Part shown: in pieces, positions 13,771-15,808 of the stretch | Position numbering within the stretch: the stretch's first letter is position 1 | Layout of the letters: each line of letters begins with the position of its first letter | Assembly: GCA_947624075.1 (NCBI GenBank) | Contig: CANQIM010000015.1 | Location: forward strand, 1 to 15,808 | Direction: 5' to 3' | DNA: 15,808 nucleotides | DNA from: an uncultured Bacilli bacterium | GTDB taxonomy: Bacteria; Bacillota_I; Bacilli_A; RF39; UBA660 | Program-made: the position numbers and the translations under genes | Notes under the pieces: model-generated | Told to the model about the DNA's origin: nothing | What the model saw: only the letters and a program-made list of their open reading frames with translations | Database searches by the model: none

Positions 13771-14743
13771 AATTACCCTCCTCCAATTCATCTAACACCT
13801 TGATTATATCATGAATATTAGAAGTTTGATAGACTTTATTTTTAATATTATTAGCAAAGGCTATTCCTTTAAAATACCAAGCAATATGATTTCTAATTTC
13901 TAAACAAGCCGTTTTTTCACCTTTAAATTCTACTAAATATCTTAAATGCTTTTTCAAAACTTGAATTCTTTCTTTCATTGTAACTTCAACTAAAGCTTTA
14001 CCTTGAAGATAGTTTAAGCTATTTTTTATAAGCCACGGATTCCCTAATAAAGCCCTACCTATCATAACAGCATCGCAACTAGTCTCATCAAGCATTCTTT
14101 TTACATCGTCGCAACTTTTTACATCACCATTACCAATAACAGGAATATTAACATTTTCTTTAACCTGCTTAATTATGGACCAATCTGCTTTACCACTATA
14201 GCCTTGTGACCTTGTTCTAGGATGAACACAGATAGCACTAGCCCCTGCTTTTTCTATAGCCTTCGCTACTTCAATGGCATTTATACTATTAGCATCCCAA
14301 CCACTTCGTATTTTTACTGTTACAAAAGCTTCGACATTATCAACAATAGTCTTTACCATTTCATATGCTTTTGTTACATCCTTCAATAAGCAAGAACCAG
14401 CCTTCGCTCTTATCGCTACTTTAGGTACTGGGCATCCCATATTAACATCAATTATTTTTATATTAAATTTATCAACTAAAATCTTTGCTGCCTCAGCCAT
14501 TACATTACAATCAGCCCCAAACAACTGAACAGCTACAGGAATATTCAAAGTATCAAGACCATTTAACATTTCAAAAGTTTTTTTATTACCTCTAATTATA
14601 GCCTCACTACTTATTAGCTCAGTAACAGCATACCCAACTCCCATCTCTTCACATATTTTCATATAAGCTGTATTAGATATTCCAGCCATTGGAGCCATTA
14701 CAATTCTATTTTTTATTTCAATATCACCAATTTTAAAGCTCAT
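13763..14743 (-). CDS. dusB: tRNA-dihydrouridine synthase, DusB-like
   Basis: An FMN-dependent enzyme that reduces specific uridines of tRNA to dihydrouridine with NADPH. A TIM-barrel runs from residue 1 to about 245, then a small helical tRNA-binding domain. Seen are MAPMAG (16-21), VAVQLFG with Gln73, the catalytic Cys104 in NMGCPVPKV, Lys144 (VKIRSGW), His174 (VHPRTRSQGYSG), and the FMN-phosphate loops GNGDV (204-208) and GRALLGNPW (229-237). At 326 residues it has normal length. I chose the ATG at 14743, which has AAGGGTGAT at good spacing; a TTG six bases upstream would sit on that site. dusB next to lysS is a Bacillus arrangement, here with an RDD gene inserted. The gap to mscL is 48 bases without a promoter. 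Confidence 0.93.
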   Translation of the reverse strand: MSFKIGDIEIKNRIVMAPMAGISNTAYMKICEEMGVGYAVTELISSEAIIRGNKKTFEMLNGLDTLNIPVAVQLFGADCNVMAEAAKILVDKFNIKIIDVNMGCPVPKVAIRAKAGSCLLKDVTKAYEMVKTIVDNVEAFVTVKIRSGWDANSINAIEVAKAIEKAGASAICVHPRTRSQGYSGKADWSIIKQVKENVNIPVIGNGDVKSCDDVKRMLDETSCDAVMIGRALLGNPWLIKNSLNYLQGKALVEVTMKERIQVLKKHLRYLVEFKGEKTACLEIRNHIAWYFKGIAFANNIKNKVYQTSNIHDIIKVLDELEEGNYE

Positions 14744-14791
14744 CCGCAATCACCCTTAAAATTCTTACTATTTTTTTCCTGAAAAAAAGAT

Positions 14792-15226
14792 TTATTTTTT
14801 TGCTTTTAATAAATCTCTTATCTCTTCTAATAATATAGCTTCATCTGATTTCTTTTCTTCAACTTCTGCTTCTTCTTTTTCATGCTTTTTCAATTTATCA
14901 AATAACCTTACCATTGTAAATACGCACAATGAAATAATTAAAAAGTCTATGATAGATTGAATAAAATTACCATAAGCTATAGTAGCATCAGATATTTTAA
15001 AACTTAAGTCAGAAAAGTTAAGTCCACCTAACAACACACCAATTAATGGCATTAACATATCATTAACCAAACTTGTAACAATTTTACCAAAAGCACCACC
15101 AGCAATAACACCGACAGCCATATCTACAACATTTCCACGTGAGATAAATTCTTTAAAAGCATTTGCTTCATTTTTTAATTTTCCTAATTCCTTTTTTCCT
15201 AATTCTTTATCAATTTTCTTAGCCAT
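14792..15226 (-). CDS. mscL: Large-conductance mechanosensitive channel MscL
   Basis: MscL is a pentameric channel that opens under membrane tension and releases solutes during hypo-osmotic shock. The signature segment EFISRGNVVDMAVGVIAGGAFGKIVTSLV begins at residue 26 and runs into the first membrane helix (about 33-63). The second helix is about 85-112. An acidic linker (116-127) leads to the C-terminal bundle helix ending RDLLKAKK. The 25-residue Lys-rich N-terminal extension makes it a little longer (144) than most MscL proteins. The ATG has a strong AAGGAGG upstream. It probably heads an operon running through dusB to lysS. Confidence 0.95.
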   Translation of the reverse strand: MAKKIDKELGKKELGKLKNEANAFKEFISRGNVVDMAVGVIAGGAFGKIVTSLVNDMLMPLIGVLLGGLNFSDLSFKISDATIAYGNFIQSIIDFLIISLCVFTMVRLFDKLKKHEKEEAEVEEKKSDEAILLEEIRDLLKAKK

Positions 15227-15245
15227 AAAAACCTCCTTGGCATAT

Positions 15246-15273
15246 ATTATATTTTTTTTCCTTGAAAAATCAA
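15246..15273 (-). promoter_or_regulatory. Promoter of mscL
   Basis: Perfect -10 TATAAT (15246-15251), 16-base spacer, and -35 TTGATT (15268-15273), read on the minus strand. The spacer carries an A-run. It gives a leader of roughly 12-15 bases. Confidence 0.6.
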
Positions 15274-15310
15274 GTATAATTTAATTTTCTTTATTTCAAC
15301 AATTTACAAT

Positions 15311-15532
15311 TTACTTAGTTTTTGGAACATTATCTGTTATATCAACTTCAACATTTTCATCCCTCAACATTTCACTAGCCATTATATTATGCATATTCTG
15401 TTCATAAGAAGAAACTTGTGACAAATAAGCATCCATCAAAGCCTTATTAGATAATTGTTTGTCTATTTCTTCATCACCTAAACCTATCATTTTTAGATAA
15501 CTTCTAACTTTTTTTACTTGCTCATCTAACAT
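15311..15532 (-). CDS. Unrecognised 73-residue protein
   Basis: I do not recognise this small, soluble, acidic protein. It is predicted to be mostly helical: a helix around residues 3-15 (DEQVKKVRSYLKMIGL), a turn GLGDEEIDKQL, and a long helix to about 56, followed by an acidic tail (DENVEVDITDNVPKTK). The GLGDEEI pattern recalls a small helix-turn-helix-like bundle, but nothing identifies a DNA-binding fold. It is a real gene on other evidence: AGGAGG lies eight bases upstream of the ATG, a near-consensus promoter stands before it, and it ends in TAA. It has no membrane segment or Cys. mscL follows after a gap with its own promoter, so the two need not be related. Confidence 0.7.
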   Translation of the reverse strand: MLDEQVKKVRSYLKMIGLGDEEIDKQLSNKALMDAYLSQVSSYEQNMHNIMASEMLRDENVEVDITDNVPKTK

Positions 15533-15559
15533 ATTTTTCCCTCCTAAAATCTTAATTTA

Positions 15560-15588
15560 AGTATAATAATAAATCTTCACTATCGCAA
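15560..15588 (-). promoter_or_regulatory. Promoter of the 73-residue protein gene
   Basis: TTGCGA (15583-15588), exactly 17 bases, TATACT (15560-15565) on the minus strand, about 28 bases before the start codon. It lies just downstream of a terminator for the preceding gene, so this is probably a single-gene unit. Confidence 0.7.
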
Positions 15589-15597
15589 GAAAAATTT

Positions 15598-15632
15598 AAA
15601 AAAAAGTAAACACGCTTTATCTTGTGTTCACT
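15598..15632 (-). terminator. Intrinsic terminator of the gene entering from the right edge
   Basis: GTGAACAC (15624-15631) pairs with GTGTTTAC (15606-15613), 8 bp with one G-U, extended by an A-U pair, around a 10-base loop, and eight U follow. It lies about 110 bases after the stop of the partial gene at 15740 and before the promoter of the 73-residue gene. Confidence 0.78.
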
Positions 15633-15739
15633 CTTTATTCTTTTCATCTTAACCAAATAATTACATAAAATATCATTAAAACACCTAAAAATACTATCTA
15701 GACTCATTTCTTAAATAACAAATTCATATTAAATATTAA

Positions 15740-15808
15740 CTAGACATCTAATTCTTTTAATAACTCAGCTTTTGTCATTTTAGAATAATTTTTAATACCT
15801 TTTTCCTT
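15740..15808 (-). CDS. 3' end of a gene with a SAP/Rho-N-like C-terminus (partial)
   Basis: Only the last 22 codons and a TAG stop are inside the window. They read IKNYSKMTKAELLKELDV at the C-terminus, after a Lys/Gly-rich stretch. This matches the short helix-extended-helix pattern of SAP or Rho N-terminal domains (Y-S-K-M-x-K-x-E-L-x-x-x-L), which bind nucleic acid. Such motifs occur at the ends of many small or phage-like proteins, so the full protein cannot be named. It is transcribed towards the terminator at 15598-15632. The 100 bases after the stop hold no convincing gene. Confidence 0.6.
   Translation of the reverse strand, partial: KEKGIKNYSKMTKAELLKELDV

Noticed and set aside
15552..15707. 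51-codon minus-strand frame between the partial gene and the 73-residue gene
   Set aside because: It runs through the terminator hairpin and the next promoter and has no ribosome binding site.
1..15808. tRNA or rRNA genes, CRISPR arrays, insertion sequences, transposases, attachment sites
   Set aside because: None was seen by eye on either strand. A tRNA scan and self-alignment would settle it.

Overview
The window is low-GC, gene-dense DNA that is almost entirely on the minus strand. It carries a conserved Bacillota (Firmicutes) block related in gene order to the Bacillus subtilis dusB-lysS ... clpC ... cysS-mrnC-rlmB-sigH ... secE-nusG-rplK-rplA region. The genes use the standard code: Trp codons checked are TGG, and an AGG codon falls at an invariant Arg of RlmB. 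Strong AGGAGG-type ribosome binding sites are common and no stop codon is TGA. This fits an AT-rich Bacilli-type organism, perhaps an uncultured lineage near Erysipelotrichales/RF39. That placement is inference from gene order and composition, not a match I could search.

Layout, read in the direction of most transcription (high to low coordinates). The right edge holds the 3' end of a gene with a SAP/Rho-N-like C-terminus (15740-15808), followed by a terminator. Next is a small unrecognised gene with its own promoter (15311-15532). Then comes a likely operon mscL - dusB - RDD membrane protein - lysS (15226 down to 11359), ended by a hairpin terminator. A YfcC-like transporter (9512-11116) follows, with a textbook promoter and a strong terminator. 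clpC (7123-9366) and cysS (5620-7017) follow. The next operon, mrnC - rlmB - SigH-like sigma factor - an unrecognised tail-anchored protein, runs from 5522 to 3082. The only plus-strand gene, an unrecognised 165-residue protein (2579-3076), converges on the end of that operon. Finally there are secE-nusG and rplK-rplA, each with a promoter and a hairpin at or near the transcript's 5' end. The rplK leader also contains a structure resembling the L1-binding part of 23S rRNA.

Functionally most of the window is housekeeping: translation (L1, L11, LysRS, CysRS), rRNA and tRNA processing and modification (Mini-III, RlmB, Dus), transcription (NusG, sigma), protein export (SecE), protein quality control (ClpC) and osmotic safety (MscL). 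Genes found in B. subtilis at equivalent places but not seen here are rpmG (before secE), cysE and yacP (around cysS and rlmB), and ctsR-mcsA-mcsB (before clpC).

The most interesting parts are the lineage-specific insertions in this conserved block. They are the tail-anchored protein with a degenerate kinase-loop-like motif beside the sigma factor, the lone plus-strand orphan between secE and the sigma operon, the Lys/Thr-rich tracts in two unrelated membrane proteins, and the probable L1 autoregulatory leader.
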